Of a stretch of DNA of 12,176 bases, positions 1 through 6,929 are shown piece by piece. A model generated the notes under the pieces. It ran no database searches. It was not told where the DNA came from and was given only the letters and a program-made list of their open reading frames with translations. The stretch is from the NCBI RefSeq assembly GCF_029067145.1, contig NZ_JAIEFA010000019.1, positions 1-12,176 on the forward strand, written 5' to 3'. This stretch comes from Helicobacter sp. Lineage in GTDB: Bacteria; Campylobacterota; Campylobacteria; Campylobacterales; Helicobacteraceae. The stretch's first letter is position 1, and each line of letters begins with the position of its first letter. Made by a program: the position numbers and the translations under genes.

Positions 1-1
1 G

Positions 2-175
2 CTTTTAGTAGAAAAATTAACATCTCTAAGTTTAAAAAATCCACAAATTTTATTCCTCTTTTTATTTGGCAAATTTTTTCTCACTCTTCTATCATACCAG
101 ATTCTTTTAGGTAAGCGATTCTTTTGCAATCTTCACCTTGGAATCATTGATAAAAACAAAGAAAGGCAATGTTGA
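2..175 (+). CDS. C-terminal end of an unrecognised protein (5' truncated by the window)
   Basis: The frame starting at base 2 is open for 57 codons and stops with TGA at 173-175. The TGA shares its last base with the ATG at 175-177 of the next gene (TGATG), an arrangement typical of coupled genes, which is the main reason to believe it. The translated tail has a hydrophobic stretch (about FLFLFGKFFLTLLSYQILLG) followed by a charged end (IIDKNKERQC), which would suit a membrane or membrane-associated protein. I do not recognise the family. A competing frame beginning at base 1 is open only to 114 and has no link to the downstream gene, so it is less likely. The true start lies left of the window. 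Confidence 0.55.
   Translation, partial: LLVEKLTSLSLKNPQILFLFLFGKFFLTLLSYQILLGKRFFCNLHLGIIDKNKERQC
161..166 (+). promoter_or_regulatory. Ribosome binding site deciding the start at 175
   Basis: GAAAGG lies 8 nt before the ATG at 175 but only 2 nt before the in-frame ATG at 169. The spacing, and the TGATG overlap with the upstream stop, favour 175 as the true start. Confidence 0.55.
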
Positions 176-837
176 TGTTGGATAAATTAGAAATAGAATC
201 GTTAAGACAATATTATGAGGCACAGATTGGGCATTTGCGTCAAAGAGCAGTTTGTATTGATGAAATGACAATGGACATAGAATCTTTCCATATTGCTATC
301 AAGGAATTGCAAGATAGAAACTCTGTCAATCAATCCAAAGAAAAAAGTTTTGAAATCATTTCTCACACTCATATGCAAACCTTAATGAATCTTGAAATTT
401 GTTTAAAGAATTTGTTGCAAGATTGCAATGGTATTGAGTTTGCCAAAACCAAAAATGCGCACAAAAGCAAGAGTATCAAAAAAGATTCTAAACATTCTTA
501 TGAGTTTTTAGCTGTTTTGCACTCTAAAACACAAGAGCTAAAGAATAGTTTAACATTTGCCCAAACGGATTTGGAGGATATTTTAAATGTTTTAAAGTTA
601 ATTCAAAAAAATGGTGAATTAATTAGCTTGATGGCTTTAAAATTGAGCAAGAAAGTGATGAGTCCTGCAATGACCAATGGGGTTTTGCAGGATATTTCTA
701 TCAAAGCGCGTCAAGTTATAAAAACATTGGATGGAATTGGCGCAGGATTACAAAACGCAACAGAATGTATCTGCCAAAAATACGAGCAATTACCAATACA
801 ATTAAGAGAGATTCTAACACCTTTAGAATTGGGATAA
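175..837 (+). CDS. Hypothetical helical protein, 220 aa
   Basis: I do not recognise this protein. It has no signal peptide and no membrane segment. It is rich in Leu, Lys, Glu, Gln and Ile in heptad-like spacing, so it is probably a mainly alpha-helical cytoplasmic protein. A basic, low-complexity linker (about residues 94-107, KTKNAHKSKSIKKDSK) separates two helical halves. The first half begins LEIESLRQYYEAQIGHLRQR; the second contains SKTQELKNSLTFAQTDLEDI. This general look resembles export chaperones or coiled-coil adaptors such as FlgN-type proteins, but no motif supports that name. The start at 175 is chosen over the ATG at 169 because of ribosome-site spacing and the 1-nt overlap with the preceding stop, which implies co-transcription with the truncated gene to its left. 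It is not a TetR-type regulator, so it is not the repressor of the efflux operon that follows. Confidence 0.75.
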   Translation: MLDKLEIESLRQYYEAQIGHLRQRAVCIDEMTMDIESFHIAIKELQDRNSVNQSKEKSFEIISHTHMQTLMNLEICLKNLLQDCNGIEFAKTKNAHKSKSIKKDSKHSYEFLAVLHSKTQELKNSLTFAQTDLEDILNVLKLIQKNGELISLMALKLSKKVMSPAMTNGVLQDISIKARQVIKTLDGIGAGLQNATECICQKYEQLPIQLREILTPLELG

Positions 838-858
838 AGCAACAATTAGACAACGCGC

Positions 859-887
859 TACTTCGTCCATACGAATGCAGTGAAGTA
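859..887 (+). repeat. Hairpin repeat after the hypothetical gene (copy 1)
   Basis: TACTTC (859-864) and GAAGTA (882-887) form a perfect 6-bp stem, with an inner CAT/ATG pairing around ACGA. The flanking words ACTTCGTCC (860-868) and GAAGTAATC (882-890) recur at 6814-6822 and 6832-6840 (the latter as GAAGCAATC) in the same order and orientation. This suggests a dispersed intergenic repeat family rather than a unique structure. There is no T-run after it, so it is not a canonical terminator. Confidence 0.5.
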
Positions 888-962
888 ATCTTAACAATAA
901 GAATTCCCAAAGTTTAAATTTCTTTGCCTTTGAAATTTTGAACTTCTCTTGAGGCAATTCAA

Positions 963-998
963 GTTTTTTATTGTTTTTTCAAGTTTTTTAGCTAAAAT
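963..998 (+). promoter_or_regulatory. Sigma-70-type promoter of the cme operon
   Basis: Three GTTTTTT tracts start at 963, 973 and 983, exactly 10 bp apart, and are followed by a -10 box TAAAAT (993-998) in the context AGCTAAAATAC. Periodic T-rich stretches replacing a -35 box are the known form of the main promoter in Campylobacter and Helicobacter. The expected start of transcription is near 1004-1006, giving a leader of about 110 nt before cmeA. Confidence 0.65.
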
Positions 999-1014
999 AC
1001 TGCACTAAATTTTG

Positions 1015-1030
1015 TGTAATTGATATTACA
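1015..1030 (+). promoter_or_regulatory. CmeR-like operator, 16-bp inverted repeat
   Basis: TGTAATTGATATTACA has perfect 6-bp arms (TGTAAT/ATTACA) around a TGAT centre. As I recall it, the CmeR operator in front of C. jejuni cmeABC is a 16-bp repeat with the same arms and a different 4-base centre (TGTAATAAATATTACA). Here the site begins 17 nt after the -10 box, just downstream of the expected transcript start, where a bound TetR-type dimer would block initiation or elongation. The regulator gene is not in this window. Confidence 0.6.
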
Positions 1031-1114
1031 AAATTTTACAAAACAAGTTGTCTTACAGGCATTTAAATACCAAGTAAGCCCTATGCTTGGAATCATTCAT
1101 ACAAAAGAGGAAAA

Positions 1115-2227
1115 ATGAAAAATTATCTTAAAATACTTTCTCAATTATTTTTAGGTGTCTTTTGCGGTGTTGTCTTATTAACAGGTTGTTCTAAAGAAAA
1201 TAAAGGTGCAGAACAACAGCAAAATATGGCACTTCCTGTTAATACGCATAATGTCAAAAGACAAGATGTGCCGATTAACTTTGAATACCCTGCAAAACTA
1301 ACAAGTTTGCAAAGTGTAGGAATCTATGCGCGTGTAGAGGGAGTCTTGCTAGAGCAATATTTTATTGAGGGTGAATTGGTTAAAAAGGGCGATAAGCTCT
1401 TTAAGATTGAACCTGACAAATATCAAGCAGCCGTTAATATGGCACGAGCAGCTTACAAAGCTGCACAACGCGATTGGATTAGAGCGCAAAAGCTTTTCAA
1501 AAACAAGGCACTTAGCCCAAAAGAGTATGATTCTGCGCAATCTACTTATGAAAATACGCGTGCAAACTTAGATGCAGCAATGATTGATTTGGGTTACACT
1601 GATGTAATGGCAACCGCAAGTGGTAAAATCAGTATGAAACATTACGACATCGGTGATTTGGTGGGTAAAGCAGGTGCGGATAATTTGCTTACAACCATTA
1701 CGCAATTAGACCCAATCCACGCGGAATTTTCTATCCCTAGCAATGATTATTATTTCTTGCGCACTTTGGATTATGAAAATGTTAAGGTGATTTATCTGCT
1801 TCCTGATGGCACACCTTTTGACAATCTCGGTAAATTAGACTTCATTGATAGCGTCTTAGAGCCAAGCACAGCGACAATTAAAGCGCGCGCTATTGTGGAG
1901 AATCCAGAGCATTTGTTGGTACCCGGAGAATTTTCGCGCATTCGTTTAGATGGAATCATCGCAAAGGATTGCATTGCGATTCCACAAGTGGCACTAATGC
2001 AAGACGCCAAAGGAAGTTTTGTATTTAAAATCGTAGATGGCAAAGTCCAGCCAACGCCTGTAGTGCTAGGTTATAATATCGGTAACGACGTAATCATCAA
2101 AAGTGGCTTGAATGACGGAGATATAATTGTTACAAGTCAGTTGATTAAACTACGTCCTGGTGCCACAGTAACCCCGCTTAATCAAGCGCAGACCAATCAA
2201 GCTCCAAATAATCAGGCTAAGCCTTAA
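1115..2227 (+). CDS. cmeA: RND efflux periplasmic adaptor lipoprotein (CmeA type)
   Basis: This is the membrane fusion (adaptor) subunit of a tripartite RND exporter. It links the inner-membrane pump to the outer-membrane channel in the periplasm. The N-terminus is a lipoprotein signal with lipobox LTGC, the lipidated Cys being residue 25. A lipoyl/barrel-sandwich half follows (about residues 60-100, with GIYARVEGVLLEQYFIEGELVKKG split over the hairpin), then an alpha-helical hairpin (about 107-157), the second lipoyl half with GKISMKHYDIGD (about 168-180), and beta-barrel and membrane-proximal domains. Its 370 residues match C. jejuni CmeA (about 367). AAGAGGA precedes the ATG at 1115. The C-terminus is a short NQA-rich tail (about 355-370). 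It is the first gene of the operon behind the phased-T promoter and the inverted-repeat operator. The symbol is given by family and gene order; HefB or AcrA would be equivalent names. Confidence 0.9.
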   Translation: MKNYLKILSQLFLGVFCGVVLLTGCSKENKGAEQQQNMALPVNTHNVKRQDVPINFEYPAKLTSLQSVGIYARVEGVLLEQYFIEGELVKKGDKLFKIEPDKYQAAVNMARAAYKAAQRDWIRAQKLFKNKALSPKEYDSAQSTYENTRANLDAAMIDLGYTDVMATASGKISMKHYDIGDLVGKAGADNLLTTITQLDPIHAEFSIPSNDYYFLRTLDYENVKVIYLLPDGTPFDNLGKLDFIDSVLEPSTATIKARAIVENPEHLLVPGEFSRIRLDGIIAKDCIAIPQVALMQDAKGSFVFKIVDGKVQPTPVVLGYNIGNDVIIKSGLNDGDIIVTSQLIKLRPGATVTPLNQAQTNQAPNNQAKP

Positions 2228-2242
2228 GCAAAGGATTCTTGA

Positions 2243-5200
2243 ATGTTTTCTAAATTTTTTATTGAACGTCCTGTTTTGGCAATGGTGATGTCCATTATCA
2301 TTGTTATTGCTGGGGCTTTGTCGGCTTTTTCTTTGGCAGTGGAGGAATATCCTCAAGTAACTCCGCCAGAAGTCGCAGTATCTGCTACTTATCCCGGTGC
2401 AAGTGCGGAAGTTATTTCTAATACCGTCGCAAGTGTATTGGAGAATAGCATCAATGGGGTAGAAAATATGATTTATATGCAGAGTTCTTCTACTTCTAGT
2501 GGTTCTTTAAGTATTAATGTGTATTTTACTAATGAAACAGACCCAGACCAAGCAACCATCAATGTGAATAATCGTGTGCAAGCTGTATTAAGTCAATTAC
2601 CGCAAGAAGTCCAAAGGTATGGCGTAACAGTCAATAAGCAGTCTTCTACTATTTTGGCGGTTTATTCATTATTTTCTGATATGCCAAATCAAGATGCAAC
2701 TTATATTGCAAACTATGCCGCGATTAATATTTTAGATGAGTTAAAACGTGTGCCGGGCGTTGGAGATGCAACACTCTTTAGCAGGCAAGAATATTCTATG
2801 CGTATTTGGCTTTCTCCAGATAAGCTACGCAAATATAATCTAGCACCCTCTGAAGTGATTGCGTTAGTTCAAGAGCAAAACTCGCAGTTTGCTGCAGGAT
2901 ATTTTGGGCAAGAACCTGTGCGAAAAGATTTGGAATTTACTTATAGCGTAACAACAAAAGGACGTTTTAGCGATGCAAAAGAGTTTGAGGAAATTTTGAT
3001 TAAGACAAACGAAGATGGTTCTGCTTTACGTCTTAAGGATATTGCACGGATTGAGTTGGGAGCGGAAGATTATAGTGTGAATGCTTACTATAATCAAAAA
3101 GAAGCAGTTGCCTTTGGTGTTTTTTTGCAACCCGGAGCCAATGCGCTAGATGTTGCCGATGGTGTGGCTGCAAAGCTAGAAGAGCTTTCAAAGGATTTCC
3201 CTGATGGTTTGCAGTATGCGATTCCTTATGATACGACACAATTCGTAAAAATATCTATTGGCGAGGTGATTAAAACTTTTGTTGAAGCAATTATCCTTGT
3301 CGTGATTGTTATTTATTTCTTTCTCCAAAACTTCCGCGCTACGATTATCCCAGTGCTTGCGGTTCCCGTGTCCATTATTGGCTCATTTGCAGGAATGTAT
3401 TTGCTTGGATTTTCTATCAATCTATTGACGCTTTTTGGGCTGATTTTGGCGATTGGAATCGTTGTAGATGACGCGATTATCGTTATAGAAAATGTGGAGC
3501 GTTTGATTCACTCGGAAAAACTCCCTGTAAAAGAAGCTACAATTAAGGCAATGGAGGAGATTCAAAGTCCTGTTATCGCAATTGTATTGGTGCTCTCTGC
3601 AGTGTTTATTCCTGTTGCATTTATTGGAGGATTTAGTGGAGAGATTTATAAGCAGTTCGCGGTAACTATCGTGATTTCAGTTATTATTTCTGGATTTGTT
3701 GCTTTGACACTCACGCCTGCACTTTGTGTTTCAATCCTTAAAACAAAAGAACCCAAGCCTTTTTATATTGTCAAAAAATTTAATTCTTTCTTTGATTGGC
3801 TAACACATAAATTTACCGACAAAGTTGCCCATACGATTCGACGTGGAAGTTTATATGTGATTCTTTTTGTGGGGTTATTAGCAATTACAGCAGGGCTTTT
3901 TACGCGTGTGCCAAGCGGGCTTGTTCCATCGGAAGATAAGGGTGTTTTGCTTGTTTCTATGCAACTTCCACCAGCAACTGCTCTTAGCAAAACAACACAA
4001 ATGGCAAATTTTGTGGCAGAATCAGTAATGAATAATCCAAATTCCTATTCTATTATGACGCTCGCAGGTTATGATATGCTCTCAAGTGCAGTAAGAAGTC
4101 ATGGTGGTACAGCGTTTATTATGTTAAAAGATTGGAAAGAAAGAAAGAGTGCGGAGCAAAATTCTCAAGCTTTAGCGGGTTCGCTAACAGGACAGCTTAT
4201 GCAGTATCCTAGTGCAATTATTTTCGCACTCAATCCTCCACCGATTATGGGGCTTAGCTTGACAGATGGATTTGAAATGTATATCCAAGACCGCACAGGA
4301 GCTCCTGTGCAAGAGTTGCAAAAACACACACAACTTGTTTTAGAGGCTGCACAAAAGCGTCCAGAACTCACAGGGTTGCGGACAACCTTGAGTGTAAATG
4401 TGCCACAATATCGTATAGATTTGGATAGAGAAAAAGCCAAAGCAATGGGGGTGAATGTGAGTGATGTCTTTACAACACTTCAAGCAACTTTTGGGGCATA
4501 CTATGTCAATGATTTTAACCTTTTTGGGAGAACCTATAAAGTCAATGTGCAATCCGAAAGTCCTTTTAGAGAAAAGCCAGAGGATTTGCGCAATGTTTTT
4601 GTGCGTTCTAGTAGTGGCGAGCTCGTGCCTATTAGCTCACTTGTGAAATACGAACGCGTCATTGGTCCAGATATTTTGGAGCGGTTCAATCTTTTCCCGG
4701 CAGCACAAATTTCAGGAGATGCAAAACCGGGCTATTCTTCAGGGGACGCACTTTTAGCGATTGAAGAAGTCGCTAATGAAGTTTTGCCAGAGGGCTATAC
4801 GATTGCATTTTCGGGAAGTTCTTATCAAGAAAAAGCAAGTAGTGGGACAGGCGCGGTCGCCTTTGTCTTTGGGCTTGTGTTCGTTTTCTTGATTCTAGCC
4901 GCACAATATGAGCGGTGGCTTATGCCTCTTGCGGTTGTTACTGCCGTGCCATTTGCGGTGTTTGGTGCGATTTTAGCAACTTGGCTTAGAGGATTGAACA
5001 ACGACATCTATTTCCAAGTAGGATTAATCACTTTGATTGCGTTAGCGGCGAAAAATGCGATTTTGATTATTGAGTTTGCAATGCAGGCACGAGAACACGA
5101 GGGCAAAGATATTTATGATTCTGCGGTGGAAGCAGCAAGATTGCGATTCCGCCCGATTGTAATGACTTCGCTTGCTTTTACAATCGGTGTTTTCCCTCTC

Positions 5201-5368
5201 GCAATTAGCACGGGTGCAGGGGCAGCTAGCCGCCACGCAATAGGAACAGGGGTTATTGGTGGAATGCTTGCGGCAACTTTTATTGCCACTTTCTTTATTC
5301 CGCTTTTTTATACCTATTTTGCAAGATTTAGCGAATTTATCGCGTCTTTTAGGAGCAAACATGATTAA
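2243..5368 (+). CDS. cmeB: RND multidrug efflux transporter, inner membrane (CmeB/AcrB type)
   Basis: This is the proton-driven pump of the tripartite exporter. It captures drugs, bile salts or other amphipathic compounds in the periplasm and inner membrane and passes them to the outer-membrane channel. At 1041 residues it is full length (AcrB 1049, CmeB about 1040). The usual layout is visible: TM1 (about 10-30), a large periplasmic loop, TM2-6 (about 340-495), TM7 (about 537-557), a second large loop, and TM8-12 (about 866-1030). The proton-relay residues are intact: Asp409 and Asp410 in GIVVDDAIIVIENVERL (AcrB D407/D408) and Lys937 in ALAAKNAILIIEFA (AcrB K940). It is therefore an HAE-1 drug pump and not a metal pump. 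AAGGA sits 7 nt before the ATG. The gap to cmeA is 15 nt, and its 3' end overlaps cmeC by 8 nt. Confidence 0.95.
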   Translation: MFSKFFIERPVLAMVMSIIIVIAGALSAFSLAVEEYPQVTPPEVAVSATYPGASAEVISNTVASVLENSINGVENMIYMQSSSTSSGSLSINVYFTNETDPDQATINVNNRVQAVLSQLPQEVQRYGVTVNKQSSTILAVYSLFSDMPNQDATYIANYAAINILDELKRVPGVGDATLFSRQEYSMRIWLSPDKLRKYNLAPSEVIALVQEQNSQFAAGYFGQEPVRKDLEFTYSVTTKGRFSDAKEFEEILIKTNEDGSALRLKDIARIELGAEDYSVNAYYNQKEAVAFGVFLQPGANALDVADGVAAKLEELSKDFPDGLQYAIPYDTTQFVKISIGEVIKTFVEAIILVVIVIYFFLQNFRATIIPVLAVPVSIIGSFAGMYLLGFSINLLTLFGLILAIGIVVDDAIIVIENVERLIHSEKLPVKEATIKAMEEIQSPVIAIVLVLSAVFIPVAFIGGFSGEIYKQFAVTIVISVIISGFVALTLTPALCVSILKTKEPKPFYIVKKFNSFFDWLTHKFTDKVAHTIRRGSLYVILFVGLLAITAGLFTRVPSGLVPSEDKGVLLVSMQLPPATALSKTTQMANFVAESVMNNPNSYSIMTLAGYDMLSSAVRSHGGTAFIMLKDWKERKSAEQNSQALAGSLTGQLMQYPSAIIFALNPPPIMGLSLTDGFEMYIQDRTGAPVQELQKHTQLVLEAAQKRPELTGLRTTLSVNVPQYRIDLDREKAKAMGVNVSDVFTTLQATFGAYYVNDFNLFGRTYKVNVQSESPFREKPEDLRNVFVRSSSGELVPISSLVKYERVIGPDILERFNLFPAAQISGDAKPGYSSGDALLAIEEVANEVLPEGYTIAFSGSSYQEKASSGTGAVAFVFGLVFVFLILAAQYERWLMPLAVVTAVPFAVFGAILATWLRGLNNDIYFQVGLITLIALAAKNAILIIEFAMQAREHEGKDIYDSAVEAARLRFRPIVMTSLAFTIGVFPLAISTGAGAASRHAIGTGVIGGMLAATFIATFFIPLFYTYFARFSEFIASFRSKHD
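5351..5355 (+). promoter_or_regulatory. Ribosome binding site deciding the cmeC start
   Basis: AGGAG inside the last codons of cmeB lies 5 nt before the ATG at 5361. It supports this ATG over any of the upstream in-frame starts, which would put 35 extra residues in front of the signal peptide. Confidence 0.7.
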
Positions 5369-6773
5369 GATTTCAAAAATTTGTTTTCCTCTTGCAATAT
5401 TGGCTATTTTAGGAGGTGGTTGTTCTCTTTCTCCAAAATATGTGCAACCACAAACAAACTTGCCGGATTCTCAAGAAGCAATACAATCCGTGCAAGAAAT
5501 AGCAATTTCGCAAAAATGGTGGGAAGATTTTGGTGATGAGACTTTAAATCGTTTTGTGGAGGAAGCATTGCAAAATAATTATGATTTACTTGTTGCAATG
5601 CAAAGAGTAGAGCAAGCGCGTAGTCAGTGGAGTTATGCTAGAAGCGACCGCTATCCTAATATCCAAGCACAGGGAGGAGCAACAAAGAATCGCAAAAATC
5701 CAGCACAAAATCAGCCAGACAATTACAACAATTTCTCTTTAAGTGCAGTTTTGAGCTTTGAGCTTGATTTGTGGGGACGCGCAAGAGATGCAGACAGAAG
5801 AGCTCTAGCGCAGTTGTTTGCTGTGAAGGCAAATCGGGATATGGTGCGTTTAAGCCTTGTTTCAAATGTCGCGGAGAGTTACTTTGGAATCCTAACACTG
5901 AATAATCAAGTGCAGATTTCTAAAAATACTCTAAAAAGTCGCGAGGAAAATTACGAATATCGCAAGAAAGAGTTTGATGTAGGTAAAATTTCCGAGATTG
6001 ATATGCAACAAGCAAAATCCGAAATGGCAAGTGTGCGTGCGCAGTTGCAAAGCCTTTTAATGGAGCAAAACGCTGCACAAAGTGCATTTTTAATTTTGCT
6101 TGGACGCGACGGAGCAGGAGTTTTTGCTAATGAGATTCCAACACAACCACAAGCTTTGCCTAACTCTCCTATGATTGAGGCAGGTTTGCCCTCTAGTATT
6201 TTAGAGAAACGACCCGATATTGAAGCGGCAGAACAGAATCTCAAAGCCGCAAATTTTAATATTGGAATCGCAAGAAGTGCGTATTTTCCAACTATTTCTT
6301 TAACGGGGCTTTTTGGTTATGTAAGCCCGCAGTTAAATGAGCTTGTGAATACCTCTAATTCTACATGGAATTTTGGAGGAAACTTTGTCGGGAATTTGAT
6401 TGATTTTGGACGCACAAGCTCCAATGTAGATTTGGCTAAATCACAATATGAAGAGATGATTCTAAACTATGGGCAGACTTTGCGCACTGCCTTTGGTGAG
6501 GTAAGACAAAGCTTATTTAATTATCAAATGACCGGAGAGAAGTTGAGTAGTTTAGATGAGCAAGTTTTGGCACTTAAGCGCACATTGGAGCTTGCAAATT
6601 TGCGTTATGGCGAAGGTTACACGAATTACCTTGAAGTGCTTAGCACACAAAGTTCTCTCTTTAGTGCAGAATTAAGCCAGCAAAGTGCGAAATTAGAAAC
6701 TCTAAGCGCAGCAATTAGTCTTTACAAAGCCTTTGGTGGTGGTTGGGATAAAGAAAAATATCAAGAGGAATAA
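5361..6773 (+). CDS. cmeC: Outer-membrane efflux channel lipoprotein (CmeC, TolC/OprM family)
   Basis: This is the outer-membrane exit duct of the RND exporter. The start at 5361 gives a 470-residue protein that begins with a basic N-region, a hydrophobic core and Cys21 (MIKISKICFPLAILAILGGGC), a lipoprotein signal of the NodT/OprM type. The lipobox is unusual: GGG before the Cys instead of L-A/S-G. Two OEP repeats are visible. The first includes NNYDLLVAMQRVEQARSQW and a long coiled coil. The second includes the family signature RPDIEAAEQNLKAANFNIG (about 283-301) followed by IARSAYFPTISLTGLFGY, and near the end LANLRYGEGYTNYLEVLSTQ. The gene overlaps cmeB by 8 nt, so translation is probably coupled. 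It is slightly shorter than C. jejuni CmeC (about 492). It closes the operon; no canonical terminator follows. Confidence 0.92.
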   Translation: MIKISKICFPLAILAILGGGCSLSPKYVQPQTNLPDSQEAIQSVQEIAISQKWWEDFGDETLNRFVEEALQNNYDLLVAMQRVEQARSQWSYARSDRYPNIQAQGGATKNRKNPAQNQPDNYNNFSLSAVLSFELDLWGRARDADRRALAQLFAVKANRDMVRLSLVSNVAESYFGILTLNNQVQISKNTLKSREENYEYRKKEFDVGKISEIDMQQAKSEMASVRAQLQSLLMEQNAAQSAFLILLGRDGAGVFANEIPTQPQALPNSPMIEAGLPSSILEKRPDIEAAEQNLKAANFNIGIARSAYFPTISLTGLFGYVSPQLNELVNTSNSTWNFGGNFVGNLIDFGRTSSNVDLAKSQYEEMILNYGQTLRTAFGEVRQSLFNYQMTGEKLSSLDEQVLALKRTLELANLRYGEGYTNYLEVLSTQSSLFSAELSQQSAKLETLSAAISLYKAFGGGWDKEKYQEE

Positions 6774-6814
6774 TGCTTAATGGTGCAATAAAACAAACTC
6801 TCGCGATTCTGTAA

Positions 6815-6835
6815 CTTCGTCCTTGTCGGGCGAAG
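6815..6835 (+). repeat. Hairpin repeat after cmeC (copy 2 of the ACTTCGTCC family)
   Basis: CTTCGTCC (6815-6822) pairs with GGGCGAAG (6828-6835), with one G-U pair and a TTGTC loop. With its neighbours ACTTCGTCC and GAAGCAATC it matches the repeat at 859-890 in sequence order and orientation. Both copies lie a few tens of bases after a stop codon. Confidence 0.5.
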
Positions 6836-6847
6836 CAATCTATAATT

Positions 6848-6871
6848 TGGAATCTCGCTTTTTGGATTCCA
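6848..6871 (+). repeat. Perfect 7-bp inverted repeat
   Basis: TGGAATC (6848-6854) and GATTCCA (6865-6871) form a perfect stem with a 10-base loop. It could add to transcript 3'-end stability behind cmeC. It lacks a following T-run. Confidence 0.4.
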
Positions 6872-6900
6872 TTGTAAAAGTTGCTTTATGCTTAATTATG

Positions 6901-6929
6901 ATTGCCACAGCCCTAAAGGGCTTCGCAAT
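6901..6929 (+). repeat. Imperfect palindrome of the GTCATTGCGAAGCC type
   Basis: ATTGC (6901-6905) pairs with GCAAT (6925-6929), and AGCCC (6909-6913) with GGGCT (6918-6922) around a TAAA loop. Read on the minus strand, from 6932, it is GTCATTGCGAAGCCC. This is the look of short palindromic intergenic repeats found in many copies in some bacterial genomes, including Helicobacter contigs; that comparison is from general knowledge. GATTGC at 6900-6905 can also pair with GCAATC at 6835-6840, so the whole cluster may fold as one unit. Confidence 0.5.

Noticed and set aside
54..80. TGGCA followed by a T-rich stretch, considered as a sigma-54 promoter
   Set aside because: The second element (TTGC at the right spacing) is missing and the site lies inside the truncated upstream coding frame.
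1..114. Open frame from base 1 to TAA at 112-114
   Set aside because: Competes with the longer frame from base 2, which ends in a TGATG junction with the next gene; the shorter frame has no contextual support.
916..938. Stem AAATTTC/GAAATTT with a 9-base loop, possible terminator of the upstream operon
   Set aside because: The stem is almost all A-T and is not followed by a proper T-run; too weak to call.
137..1097. 12-mer CTTGGAATCATT present at 137-148 and 1086-1097, upstream of two genes
   Set aside because: A few chance 12-mer pairs are expected in a 12-kb AT-rich window, and the first copy lies inside the coding end of the truncated gene (Leu-Gly-Ile-Ile). Not evidence of a shared regulatory site.
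4165..4440. 91-codon open frame on the minus strand
   Set aside because: Antisense shadow of cmeB; no independent coding signal.
5042..5362. 106-codon open frame on the minus strand
   Set aside because: It lies wholly inside cmeB, whose conserved TM8-12 sequence explains the DNA. The product is Cys/Arg/Asn-rich with no recognisable domain or ribosome site.
5951..6244. 97-codon open frame on the minus strand
   Set aside because: Antisense shadow of cmeC; low-quality composition and no upstream signals.
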